A stretch of 13,216 nt of DNA from RGIG1934 sp964492545 (GCA_964492545.1 CAZBKO010000062.1:1-13216); one strand, 5' to 3'; positions 1-6,332 are shown, counted from the first letter of the stretch. Program-made: numbers and translations. Notes: generated by a model from the letters alone, not told the origin.

Positions 1-345
1 AGAACAAGAGTTAAGGTTGTTAAGAATAAGATTGCTCCACCATTTAAAGAAGCAGAATTCGATATTATGTTTGGTGAGGGTATATCAAGAGCGGGAGATG
101 TTCTTGACATAGCAGCTAATAATGATATTGTAATTAAGAGTGGTGCATGGTATGCATATAAGGGCGAGAAGATAGGTCAGGGTAGAGAGAATGCCAAGAC
201 TACACTTAAGAATAATCCAGAGATGTTTGCAGAGATAGAGGCTGCAGTAAGAGAAAAGTATGGCCTTGAAGATGATGCTAAGCAGGATACAGACAAGAAG
301 GATACAGCATCCAAAGCTAAGGCTGACAAGAAGTCAGAAGAGTAG
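1..345 (+). CDS. recA: RecA recombinase, C-terminal part (5' truncated by window)
   Basis: This is the last 114 codons of RecA, the ATP-dependent strand-exchange protein that forms filaments on single-stranded DNA and triggers LexA cleavage. The open frame runs from base 1, so the gene begins upstream of the window. The visible part starts RTRVKVVKNKIAPPF and continues with AEFDIMFGEGISRAGD, the conserved stretch near the end of the RecA core. KSGAWYAYKGEKIGQGRENA and the C-terminal helical domain follow. The last ~25 residues form a Lys/Asp/Ala-rich mixed-charge tail, where many RecA proteins carry an acidic autoregulatory tail. The ATP-binding Walker motifs lie outside the window. The TAG stop is 2 nt before the recX ATG, so the two genes are almost certainly co-transcribed. 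Identification is secure; the full length cannot be judged. Confidence 0.97.
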   Translation, partial: RTRVKVVKNKIAPPFKEAEFDIMFGEGISRAGDVLDIAANNDIVIKSGAWYAYKGEKIGQGRENAKTTLKNNPEMFAEIEAAVREKYGLEDDAKQDTDKKDTASKAKADKKSEE

Positions 346-347
346 AC

Positions 348-944
348 ATGATAGTAACTGATATTATTAGTATTGATAAGAGAAAGTCTAAGATATTTGT
401 AGAAGAACAACTATTTTGTGCCTTGTATAATGGTGAGATAAGACAGCTTGATATCAGAGTTAATAACCAGATTTCAGAAGACAGTCTTATGAAGATTCAG
501 GATATATTGGCAAAGCGGGCAAGAGAACGATCATTTTATATTCTTAAGACAAGAGATCACACTGAGAAAGAGATGCGTGATAAGCTTAAGAAATCATATG
601 TTCCTGAGAATATCATTAATAGTACAATAGAATTTTTGCATAGATACTCGTATATTGATGATGAGCGATACACTAGAAATTTTGTAGAGGCGCATTCTAG
701 GAGAGAGAGTATTAGGATTATTAAAGGTAAGCTTCTGACTAAGGGTATTAACAGGGAGATTATCGAAAGTGTTTTCGCTGATAATATATCAGATCCTTGT
801 GAAGTTATTCGTAGAAATTATAGCAGGAAGATTGAACAATATCAGAATTTGAATCAGAAAGGTCGACAGCGAATATATAATATGCTTCTGAGAAAAGGTT
901 TTTCTTATGAGGATATTAATAATGTTTTGAGAAATAGTAATTAA
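348..944 (+). CDS. recX: RecX regulatory protein
   Basis: This is a 198-residue helical protein of the RecX family, which binds RecA filaments and modulates their ATPase and strand-exchange activity in the cytoplasm. Family hallmarks are visible. An Arg-rich helix with ERSFYILKTRDHTEKEM lies near residues 60-80. The signature YIDDERYTRNFVEAHS lies near 100-115, followed by RIIKGKLLTKGI. The last repeat ends RQRIYNMLLRKGFSYEDI near 175-192. This matches the tandem three-helix repeats of RecX, and the length is typical for Firmicutes. The ATG is 2 nt after the recA stop. No strong SD is visible (only purines such as AGAAGAG inside the recA end), so translational coupling to recA is inferred. 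recA-recX adjacency is common in bacteria and supports the call. Confidence 0.93.
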   Translation: MIVTDIISIDKRKSKIFVEEQLFCALYNGEIRQLDIRVNNQISEDSLMKIQDILAKRARERSFYILKTRDHTEKEMRDKLKKSYVPENIINSTIEFLHRYSYIDDERYTRNFVEAHSRRESIRIIKGKLLTKGINREIIESVFADNISDPCEVIRRNYSRKIEQYQNLNQKGRQRIYNMLLRKGFSYEDINNVLRNSN

Positions 945-952
945 GTTGATTA

Positions 953-998
953 GGATATATATACTGTACATTTATACAAGTGTGCTGTATATATATCC
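953..998 (+). terminator. AU-rich hairpin after recX, possible terminator
   Basis: GGATATATATAC (953-964) pairs perfectly with GTATATATATCC (987-998). A T-T mismatch follows, then five more inner pairs (GTACA with TGTGC, one of them wobble), leaving a ten-base loop. It starts 8 nt after the recX stop and is followed by ATTTTAAATT. This could be the end of the recA-recX transcript, but the stem is almost entirely A-U and the T-run is short, so efficient termination is uncertain. Confidence 0.5.
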
Positions 999-1000
999 AT

Positions 1001-1037
1001 TTTAAATTGATAGGAGATTACGTCCTATCAATTTAAA
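1001..1037. repeat. 15-bp perfect inverted repeat, 7-nt loop
   Basis: TTTAAATTGATAGGA (1001-1015) is the exact reverse complement of TCCTATCAATTTAAA (1023-1037), with loop GATTACG. No U-run follows on either strand, so it is not a canonical intrinsic terminator. It lies 2 nt after the preceding hairpin. Six bases of the loop (ATTACG, 1017-1022) are complementary to CGTAAT at 1045-1050. It could be an RNA structure at the end of the recX mRNA, a processing site or a small interspersed palindrome. The repeat is certain; its function is unknown. Confidence 0.85.
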
Positions 1038-1123
1038 CACTTTGCGTAATGTGCACAAATTCGTAAAAAATATCACTTCGTTCTTATTAATTTTATAGTT
1101 TAATATAAGTACTTGAAGTTAAT

Positions 1124-1152
1124 TTGATACAATAACTATATTTGGATATAAT
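1124..1152 (+). promoter_or_regulatory. Sigma-A-like promoter P1 upstream of rny
   Basis: A -35 element TTGATA (1124-1129, 5/6 consensus) is followed after exactly 17 bp by TATAAT (1147-1152, 6/6). Start of transcription would be near 1159, giving a leader of about 135 nt before rny. A 7-bp inverted repeat ATTAAAA/TTTTAAT (1165-1183) lies at the start of that leader. I see no terminator before rny and no supported small ORF, so the promoter most likely serves rny. Confidence 0.6.
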
Positions 1153-1217
1153 GTTAAAAATAGGATTAAAATATGGTTTTAATTTGGAATAATATACAAT
1201 GATATAGGCTTCTTTAC

Positions 1218-1246
1218 TTGACATAAATCTTAAAATAGTATAAAAT
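1218..1246 (+). promoter_or_regulatory. Sigma-A-like promoter P2 for rny
   Basis: A perfect -35 TTGACA (1218-1223) is spaced 17 bp from TAAAAT (1241-1246, 5/6). The predicted start is near 1253, about 40 nt before the rny start codon. Together with P1 this gives rny two tandem promoters. The rest of the 945-1293 intergenic region holds only the two hairpins and AT-rich sequence. Confidence 0.65.
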
Positions 1247-1279
1247 TGATGTGTTGTATTTGTACAATGAAAACTAAAT

Positions 1280-1293
1280 AAGGAGGTGCTCCT
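1280..1293 (+). promoter_or_regulatory. rny ribosome-binding site within a short hairpin
   Basis: The strong SD AAGGAGGTG (1280-1288) is 7 nt from the GTG start and justifies that start. AGGAG (1281-1285) can pair with CTCCT (1289-1293) across a GTG loop, which would occlude the SD. The stem is only 5 bp, so it may just tune translation. Confidence 0.55.
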
Positions 1294-2850
1294 GTGATTA
1301 AAACTAGTATCGTTATAGCAATTGTAGTATGCGTAGCTATTGTTGTCGCTGCTATCTCGATTCTGTGTACTATAGCTTATAGAAAGAAGATTGATTCTAA
1401 GACTATTGGTAGTGCAGAAGATAGAAAGCGTGAAATTATAGATGAGGCATTAAAAGTTGCAGAGACTAAGAAGCGCGAAGCTCTTTTAGAAGCAAAAGAA
1501 GAGAATCTTAAGACCAAGAATGAGCTTGAAAAAGAGACTAAAGAACGCAGAGCAGAATTGCAACGCTATGAGAGAAGAGTTCTTTCGAAGGAAGAAGCAA
1601 TTGAGAAGAAATCAGATGCTTTAACTAAGAAGGAAGAGAACTTAGTTGCTAAAGAAGAGGAACTTATCAAAGTAAAAGATGAGGTTGCCAAATTAAACGA
1701 ACAGCGTATACAGGAACTTGAAAGAATCTCAGGATTAACCTCCGAACAAGCAAAAGACTTTTTGTTAAAAACTGTTGAAGACGAAGTGAAGCTGGACACA
1801 GCTAAAATGATTAAGGAACTTGAGGCAAGAGCCAAAGAAGAGGCTGGAAAGAAAGCGAAGGAATACGTAGTTACAGCTATACAGAAATGTGCAGCTGATC
1901 ACGTTGCAGAGACTACAATATCTGTAGTACAGCTACCTAATGATGAGATGAAGGGTAGAATTATCGGACGTGAGGGACGTAACATCCGTACACTTGAAAC
2001 CATGACAGGTGTTGACCTTATTATTGATGACACACCTGAAGCTGTTATTCTTTCAGGCTTTGATCCAATAAGAAGAGAAGTTGCAAGAATCGCACTTGAA
2101 AAGTTGATTGTTGATGGAAGAATTCATCCAGCAAGAATCGAAGAGATGGTTGAGAAGGCTCAAAAAGAAGTTGAAGTTATGATGAAAGAAGAAGGCGAGG
2201 CTGCTACATTAGAAGTTGGTGTACATGGAATTCATCCAGAACTAGTAAGATTATTGGGTAAGATGAAATTTAGAACCAGTTATGGTCAAAATGCATTAAA
2301 ACATTCTATTGAAGTTGCACATTTAGCTGGTTTACTTGCTGCTGAAGTGGGAGTAGATGTTAGAATGGCTAAGAGAGCCGGATTATTACATGATATCGGA
2401 AAATCTCTTGATCATGACATGGAAGGATCACATATCCAGATTGGTGTAGACTTATGTAGAAAATACAAAGAATCACCACTTGTTATTAACGCAGTTGAAT
2501 CACATCATGGAGATGTAGAACCTGAATCTCTTATTGCATGTCTTGTTCAGGCAGCTGATACAATATCTGCTGCAAGACCTGGCGCTAGAAGAGAAACACT
2601 AGAAACTTATACCAACAGACTTAAACAATTAGAAGATATTACCAATGGCTTTAAAGGCGTTGATAAATCATTTGCAATTCAGGCAGGTAGAGAAATTCGA
2701 ATAATGGTAATACCAGATCAGGTTAGTGATGCTGATATGGTATTAATGGCTAGAGATATATCTAAGCAGATCGAATCAGAACTTGAATATCCGGGACAGA
2801 TTAAAGTAAATGTAATACGTGAATCCAGAGTAACAGATTACGCGAAATAA
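1294..2850 (+). CDS. rny: Ribonuclease Y
   Basis: This is a 518-residue membrane-anchored endoribonuclease that initiates mRNA decay in many Gram-positives; the length is normal for the family (about 520). Residues 4-27 form one hydrophobic N-terminal membrane segment. A long Glu/Lys-rich coiled coil follows to about residue 200. A KH RNA-binding domain begins near 212 with GRIIGREGRN (221-230). The catalytic HD domain spans about 334-430, with His337 (HSIEVAH), the HD pair His366-Asp367 in LLHDIGKSLDHD, and His404-His405 in SHHGDVEPES. The start is GTG, chosen because AAGGAGGTG lies 7 nt upstream and the membrane anchor begins at once. It has two predicted promoters and its own terminator, so it is probably a single-gene unit. 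Placement after recA-recX is familiar in Clostridia. No key residue appears to be missing. Confidence 0.97.
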   Translation: MIKTSIVIAIVVCVAIVVAAISILCTIAYRKKIDSKTIGSAEDRKREIIDEALKVAETKKREALLEAKEENLKTKNELEKETKERRAELQRYERRVLSKEEAIEKKSDALTKKEENLVAKEEELIKVKDEVAKLNEQRIQELERISGLTSEQAKDFLLKTVEDEVKLDTAKMIKELEARAKEEAGKKAKEYVVTAIQKCAADHVAETTISVVQLPNDEMKGRIIGREGRNIRTLETMTGVDLIIDDTPEAVILSGFDPIRREVARIALEKLIVDGRIHPARIEEMVEKAQKEVEVMMKEEGEAATLEVGVHGIHPELVRLLGKMKFRTSYGQNALKHSIEVAHLAGLLAAEVGVDVRMAKRAGLLHDIGKSLDHDMEGSHIQIGVDLCRKYKESPLVINAVESHHGDVEPESLIACLVQAADTISAARPGARRETLETYTNRLKQLEDITNGFKGVDKSFAIQAGREIRIMVIPDQVSDADMVLMARDISKQIESELEYPGQIKVNVIRESRVTDYAK

Positions 2851-2852
2851 TT

Positions 2853-2889
2853 AAAAGATCATATAGAAGAAATTCTATATGGTCTTTTT
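2853..2889 (+). terminator. Intrinsic terminator of rny
   Basis: AAAAGATCATATAGAA (2853-2868) pairs with TTCTATATGGTCTTTT (2873-2888) through one G-U wobble around a GAAA tetraloop. A run of five T's ends at 2889. The hairpin begins 2 nt after the rny stop, a textbook Rho-independent layout. Confidence 0.85.
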
Positions 2890-2920
2890 CTTTACCTGAA
2901 TTCACTCGAAAGCACATAAA

Positions 2921-2947
2921 CAACACTGTTTTTTGATAATAGTGTTG
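2921..2947. repeat. 10-bp hairpin upstream of the aminotransferase promoter
   Basis: CAACACTGTT (2921-2930) pairs with AATAGTGTTG (2938-2947) with one G-U pair around a 7-nt loop. No T-run follows on the + strand, so it is not a + strand terminator. Its right arm overlaps the proposed -35 element of the next gene, so as DNA it could be an operator-like dyad. Confidence 0.55.
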
Positions 2948-2973
2948 CAAAAAAAGAGGCGGTATATTAAAAT
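2945..2973 (+). promoter_or_regulatory. Putative promoter of the aminotransferase gene
   Basis: TTGCAA (2945-2950, 4/6) and TAAAAT (2968-2973, 5/6) are spaced 17 bp apart, about 35 nt before the start codon. The preceding gene ends in a strong terminator, so a promoter is expected here. The -35 element is imperfect. Confidence 0.45.
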
Positions 2974-3008
2974 AAACTAGAAAAAATTTATGGAGGAACG
3001 TAATTATA

Positions 3009-4298
3009 ATGAAGTCTTACAAAGAATTATCAAAAAATGAATTACTTGAAATTAAGAATGTACTAGAAAAAGAATATGAAGAAGCCGCTTCAAAGGGATT
3101 AAAGTTAGATATGTCAAGAGGTAAACCTTCAGTAGCACAACTTGAGTTGTCAAGAGACATGTTGGATGTTTTGAATAGTTCTTCAGACATGAAATCAGAA
3201 AATGGTTTGGATGTTAGAAATTACGGAGTATTAGATGGAATACCGGAAGCGAAGAAGCTAATGGCAGACATAATGGGAGTAGATAAGGATAATGTTATAG
3301 TTTGTGGTAATGCCAGTTTAAATATTATGTATGATATGATATCACGTGCTATGGTATTTGGTGTTCTTGGAAGCACACCATGGTGTAAGTTGGATAAAGT
3401 AAAATTCCTCTGTCCTGCACCAGGATATGATAGACATTTTGCTATAACAGAATTATTCGGAATTGAGATGATTACAATCCCAATGACAAATGAAGGTCCG
3501 GATATGGATATGGTAGAGCAGTATGTTAATAATGACGCTGATGTTAAAGGAATTTGGTGTGTTCCAAAGTATTCTAATCCACAAGGTGTTACATATTCAG
3601 ATGATGTAGTAAAGAGATTTGCAGCATTGAAACCAGCAGCTGAAGATTTTAGAATTTTCTGGGATAATGCATATGCAATACATGATTTATATCCTGAAAA
3701 TGCAGATAAGCTTTTGAATATTTTTGATGAAATAGCAAAATATGGAAATGATAATATGGTGTATGAGTTCTGTTCAACATCAAAAATCTCATTTGCAGGA
3801 AGTGGAATATCAGCAGTAGCTTCATCAAAGGATAATCTTAAAGCAATCTTAAAAACTATGACTATTCAGACGATAGGATATGACAAGATTAATCAACTTA
3901 GACATGTTAGATATTTTAAGGATATAAATGGTGTTCATGAACATATGAAGAAGCATGCAGAATCCTTAAGACCTAAATTTGAGGCTGTTTTAGAAACATT
4001 TGAACAGGAATTAACAGGATTGGGTATCGGTTCATGGATTTCACCAAAGGGAGGATATTTTATCTCATTTGAAAGTATGGACGGATGTGCAAAAGCAATA
4101 GTTCAAAAATGTAAAGAAGCAGGAGTGACCTTAACAGGCGCAGGAGCAACATATCCATATAAGAATGACCCTAAGGATTCAAATATAAGAATAGCTCCTT
4201 CCTTCCCAACAGAAGAAGAAATGAAGCAGGCAACAGAATTATTTATTCTGTGCGTGAAATTAGTAAGTGTAGATAAATTATTAGAAAACGAAAAATAA
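3009..4298 (+). CDS. PLP-dependent aminotransferase, subgroup Ic (aspartate / alanine-glyoxylate type)
   Basis: This is a 429-residue fold-type I aminotransferase. The opening LDMSRGKPSVAQLELS is typical of the family called alanine-glyoxylate or MocR-like aminotransferase, which includes the ~430-residue subgroup Ic aspartate aminotransferase of Corynebacterium. PLP-site residues are visible: Asn190 in KYSNPQGV, Asp219 and Tyr222 in FWDNAYAIHD, Lys259 in CSTSKISFAGSG as the Schiff-base lysine, and Arg394 in SNIRIAPSFP for the substrate carboxylate. There is no DNA-binding domain, so it is a metabolic enzyme and not a MocR regulator. The start is ATG with GGAGG (2992-2996) about 12 nt upstream, a slightly long spacing with no better in-frame choice. 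No clear terminator separates it from proC, so read-through is likely. Aspartate as amino donor is inferred from the family; the true substrate is not shown by the sequence. Confidence 0.88.
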   Translation: MKSYKELSKNELLEIKNVLEKEYEEAASKGLKLDMSRGKPSVAQLELSRDMLDVLNSSSDMKSENGLDVRNYGVLDGIPEAKKLMADIMGVDKDNVIVCGNASLNIMYDMISRAMVFGVLGSTPWCKLDKVKFLCPAPGYDRHFAITELFGIEMITIPMTNEGPDMDMVEQYVNNDADVKGIWCVPKYSNPQGVTYSDDVVKRFAALKPAAEDFRIFWDNAYAIHDLYPENADKLLNIFDEIAKYGNDNMVYEFCSTSKISFAGSGISAVASSKDNLKAILKTMTIQTIGYDKINQLRHVRYFKDINGVHEHMKKHAESLRPKFEAVLETFEQELTGLGIGSWISPKGGYFISFESMDGCAKAIVQKCKEAGVTLTGAGATYPYKNDPKDSNIRIAPSFPTEEEMKQATELFILCVKLVSVDKLLENEK

Positions 4299-4323
4299 AT
4301 CTAAAGATCTGATTTTTCACACA

Positions 4324-4377
4324 ACTATTTGTGGAGGAGCATCGCAAATAGTATTTGTGGCAGAAGCGAAATGCTCC
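4324..4377 (+). promoter_or_regulatory. Structured leader before proC, pseudoknot-capable
   Basis: ACTATTTG (4324-4331) pairs exactly with CAAATAGT (4345-4352). In the loop between them, GGAGCAT (4336-4342) pairs exactly with downstream ATGCTCC (4371-4377). The topology is that of an H-type pseudoknot. A competing fold extends the second helix by CGC/GCG (4343-4345 with 4366-4368, two bulged A's) and re-pairs CAAAT (4345-4349) with ATTTG (4353-4357). The element ends 6 nt before the proC SD. It matches no riboswitch class I can name. The pairings are certain as sequence; a regulatory role is inferred. Confidence 0.5.
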
Positions 4378-4392
4378 GGATTAGAGGTTAAT

Positions 4393-5190
4393 ATGGCTAA
4401 AATAGGATTTATAGGAATGGGTAATATGGGGTATGCAATGTTACAGGGCGTACTCAAGGTATTTGATAAGGATGAGATTATTTTTACAGATGCAAATGAA
4501 GAAAAAGCAAAAAAGGTTTCAATGGAGACAGGCGTTCCATATGCGGAATCCAATGCAGAATGCGCTAACAGTGCAAAATATGTAATTCTTGCAGTGAAAC
4601 CACAGTTTTACCCACAGGTTCTCAAGAATATAGAAAATGTTATTCAAAAGGATCATGTTGTAATATCAATTGCACCTGGTATAACAATTCAATCTGTAAA
4701 TGATGCACTTGGTTTTGACAGCAGAATAGTAAGAGTTATGCCAAATACACCTGCTCTTCTTGGTGAAGGAATGACAGGAGTGTGCTATGACTCTAAACTA
4801 TTTAATTTTGAGGAAAAAGAAGTAATTGGAAAGATATTCTCATCATTTGGAAAATACAAGCTTGTATCTGAAAAATTAATGAGCGCAGTAGTGTGTGTAA
4901 GTGGAAGTTCGCCAGCTTACGTATATATGTTTATTGAAGCATTGGCAGATAGTGCAGTAAAATATGGCATTCCAAGAGATACAGCATACGAAATGGCAGC
5001 TCAGACAGTTTTGGGTTCTGCGAAAATGGTGCTTGAAACAGGTAAGCATCCGGGAGAACTTAAAGATCAGGTATGTTCACCAGGGGGAACTACCATTGCC
5101 GGTGTTGCAGCACTAGAAGAATTTGGCTTTAGAAATTCTATAATCAAAGCAACAGATGCATGCTTTGCTAAATGTGAGAACATAAAATAG
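4393..5190 (+). CDS. proC: Pyrroline-5-carboxylate reductase
   Basis: This 265-residue cytoplasmic enzyme reduces 1-pyrroline-5-carboxylate to L-proline with NAD(P)H, the last step of proline synthesis. The N-terminal Rossmann fold opens with IGFIGMGNMG (Gly8, Gly10 and Gly13 of the dinucleotide loop). LAVKPQ lies near residue 69, VRVMPNTPALLGEGMTG follows near 115-131, and the C-terminal helical domain carries SGSSPAYVYMFIEALADS and DQVCSPGGTTIAGV, the substrate and dimer signature. I chose the ATG at 4393 because AGAGG (4383-4387) lies 5 nt upstream and the Rossmann strand starts immediately. The in-frame GTG at 4357 would add 12 unconserved residues inside the structured leader. Length is normal. 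nudF follows after 9 nt, so the two are probably one transcript. Confidence 0.96.
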   Translation: MAKIGFIGMGNMGYAMLQGVLKVFDKDEIIFTDANEEKAKKVSMETGVPYAESNAECANSAKYVILAVKPQFYPQVLKNIENVIQKDHVVISIAPGITIQSVNDALGFDSRIVRVMPNTPALLGEGMTGVCYDSKLFNFEEKEVIGKIFSSFGKYKLVSEKLMSAVVCVSGSSPAYVYMFIEALADSAVKYGIPRDTAYEMAAQTVLGSAKMVLETGKHPGELKDQVCSPGGTTIAGVAALEEFGFRNSIIKATDACFAKCENIK

Positions 5191-5199
5191 AGGAAAGTA

Positions 5200-5736
5200 A
5201 TGGATAAGATTGAAAGAATTAAAAGAGAACTTGTGTACAAAGGAGCAATAATAGATGTATACAAGGATTATGTGAAAATTCCAAATGGAAATACAGCAGA
5301 ATGGGATTTTATCATGCATAAAGGTGCAGCGGCTGTAATACCTGTTACAGAAAATGGAAACATTCTGATGGTAAGACAGTATAGAAATGCATTAGATAGA
5401 GAAACACTTGAAATCCCGGCAGGAGGAATCAACCCTGGTGAAGAAATGATAGTATCTGCTTCTAGAGAGCTTGAGGAAGAAACAGGATTTAGGTCGGACA
5501 ATCTTACATTTCTAATAAGCATTAGAACAACTGTAGCCTTTTGCAACGAAAGAATAGATATATTTGTTGCCCATAATCTTATAAAAACGAGACAGAATTT
5601 GGATGAAGATGAGTTTGTGGATGTGGAAGAATACTCGCCGGTTGAACTTGTCAATATGATAAACAATGGCGCAATTCAAGATTCTAAAACAGTTTCAGCG
5701 ATTATGACATATTATAACAAATATTGTCACGAATAA
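5200..5736 (+). CDS. nudF: NUDIX hydrolase, ADP-ribose pyrophosphatase
   Basis: This 178-residue cytoplasmic NUDIX hydrolase probably cleaves ADP-ribose to AMP and ribose-5-phosphate. The NUDIX box is intact at residues 75-97: GX5E from Gly75 to Glu81, then R89-E-L-E-E-E-T-G-F97, whose glutamates bind the divalent metal. The upstream strands (AAAVIPVTENGNILMVRQYR and ETLEIPAGG) are typical of the ADP-ribose pyrophosphatase subgroup. The start is ATG with AGAGGAAAG just upstream, 9 nt after proC. It is followed by spoIIM, the order known around nudF in Bacillus, which favours NudF over other NUDIX families. The substrate is inferred from subgroup and context. A terminator-like hairpin starts 8 nt after its stop and may reduce read-through into spoIIM. 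Confidence 0.9.
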   Translation: MDKIERIKRELVYKGAIIDVYKDYVKIPNGNTAEWDFIMHKGAAAVIPVTENGNILMVRQYRNALDRETLEIPAGGINPGEEMIVSASRELEEETGFRSDNLTFLISIRTTVAFCNERIDIFVAHNLIKTRQNLDEDEFVDVEEYSPVELVNMINNGAIQDSKTVSAIMTYYNKYCHE

Positions 5737-5740
5737 GCTT

Positions 5741-5795
5741 TAATAATACCGCATATATTCAACTAGGAGGTAGTTGGATGGATGCGGTATTTTTA
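5741..5795 (+). promoter_or_regulatory. Nested hairpin enclosing the spoIIM SD and start codon
   Basis: The outer stem is AATACCGCAT (5745-5754) with ATGCGGTATT (5782-5791), 10 perfect pairs, ending in a five-T run (5790-5794). Three more pairs follow past one mismatch. The inner stem is CAACTA (5760-5765) with TAGTTG (5771-5776), and its apical loop is exactly GGAGG (5766-5770), the core of the spoIIM SD. The ATG (5778-5780) lies in the internal loop. It could act as a translational control hairpin and as an intrinsic terminator or attenuator after nudF. The structure is read directly from the sequence; its function is inferred. Confidence 0.65.
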
Positions 5796-6332
5796 TATGC
5801 TAAAAGAAATTATTTATTGATTGGATATATTGCAGGCATTATTATAGGAATAACATATTTTATTAATTTAGACAGTAATTATGTAAGCAGCCTTGAATCA
5901 TATACAGTGTACTATTCGGACAGATTTCTTACAGTTAACCTGTGGAATAGAGATTTGATTTATACAGTGTTTTCGTCACATTTAAAAGAATTTTTACTAG
6001 TATTTCTGGTAGGATATACAAGTATAAAAAATCCGTTTAATATGATGTATTGCTGCTTTTTGGGATTTTGTAATTGCATATACATATATGTAGCAACAAT
6101 TAATTATGGACTTCTAGGAATAATACTATATATTTCGACAATAGTACCACAATGTATCATAACGATACCAATGACAATATTTGCAATACAAAAGGGCGGT
6201 GCAGTGAAAACAAAAAAATATATTGTTTTAGTGATGTGCGGAGTATTGGCAATTTGCATAATTGAGGCACTGATAGAAGTGTTCATTGGCTATAAAATCT
6301 TTGGTATTATACTGAAAATTGTACAAAAATAG
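5778..6332 (+). CDS. spoIIM: Stage II sporulation protein M-like membrane protein
   Basis: This is a 184-residue integral membrane protein with about five hydrophobic segments (near 12-29, 70-86, 87-108, 110-136 and 148-170) and a polar loop at 30-68. SpoIIM in Bacillus forms the DMP complex with SpoIID and SpoIIP, which degrades septal and forespore peptidoglycan during engulfment. The call rests on topology, the HLKEFLLVFLVGY and FAIQKGGAVK region resembling this family, and position between nudF and xerD, where spoIIM sits in Firmicutes. Sequence signature alone is weaker than for the neighbours. I chose the ATG at 5778 because AGGAGG (5765-5770) is 7 nt upstream; a longer frame from 5724 would overlap nudF and lacks an SD. 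It is somewhat shorter than the ~214-residue Bacillus protein. Whether this organism sporulates cannot be seen. Confidence 0.72.
   Translation: MDAVFLYAKRNYLLIGYIAGIIIGITYFINLDSNYVSSLESYTVYYSDRFLTVNLWNRDLIYTVFSSHLKEFLLVFLVGYTSIKNPFNMMYCCFLGFCNCIYIYVATINYGLLGIILYISTIVPQCIITIPMTIFAIQKGGAVKTKKYIVLVMCGVLAICIIEALIEVFIGYKIFGIILKIVQK

Noticed and set aside
1151..1192. 13-codon ORF in the recX-rny gap
   Set aside because: Its start overlaps the P1 -10 element and it has no SD, so it would not even be transcribed whole from P1.
4299..4320. Possible terminator after the aminotransferase (AAATC ... GATTTTT)
   Set aside because: Only a 5-bp A-U-rich stem with a 9-nt loop can form, too weak to call.
4357..4392. 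GTG start extending ProC by 12 residues
   Set aside because: The nearest GGAGG is about 19 nt upstream, the added residues are not part of the Rossmann fold, and the region is the structured leader.
5268..5666. 132-codon minus-strand frame inside nudF
   Set aside because: The translation is Ser-rich and featureless, and the opposite strand holds an intact NUDIX box. Shadow frame.
5709..5735. Possible sigma-E-type promoter before spoIIM (ATATT, 14 nt, CACGAATA)
   Set aside because: The -10 half matches only about four of eight consensus positions as I recall them, not better than chance in AT-rich DNA.
5724..5777. Upstream start extending SpoIIM by 18 residues
   Set aside because: It overlaps the nudF end and has no SD, while an ideal AGGAGG sits 7 nt before the ATG at 5778.
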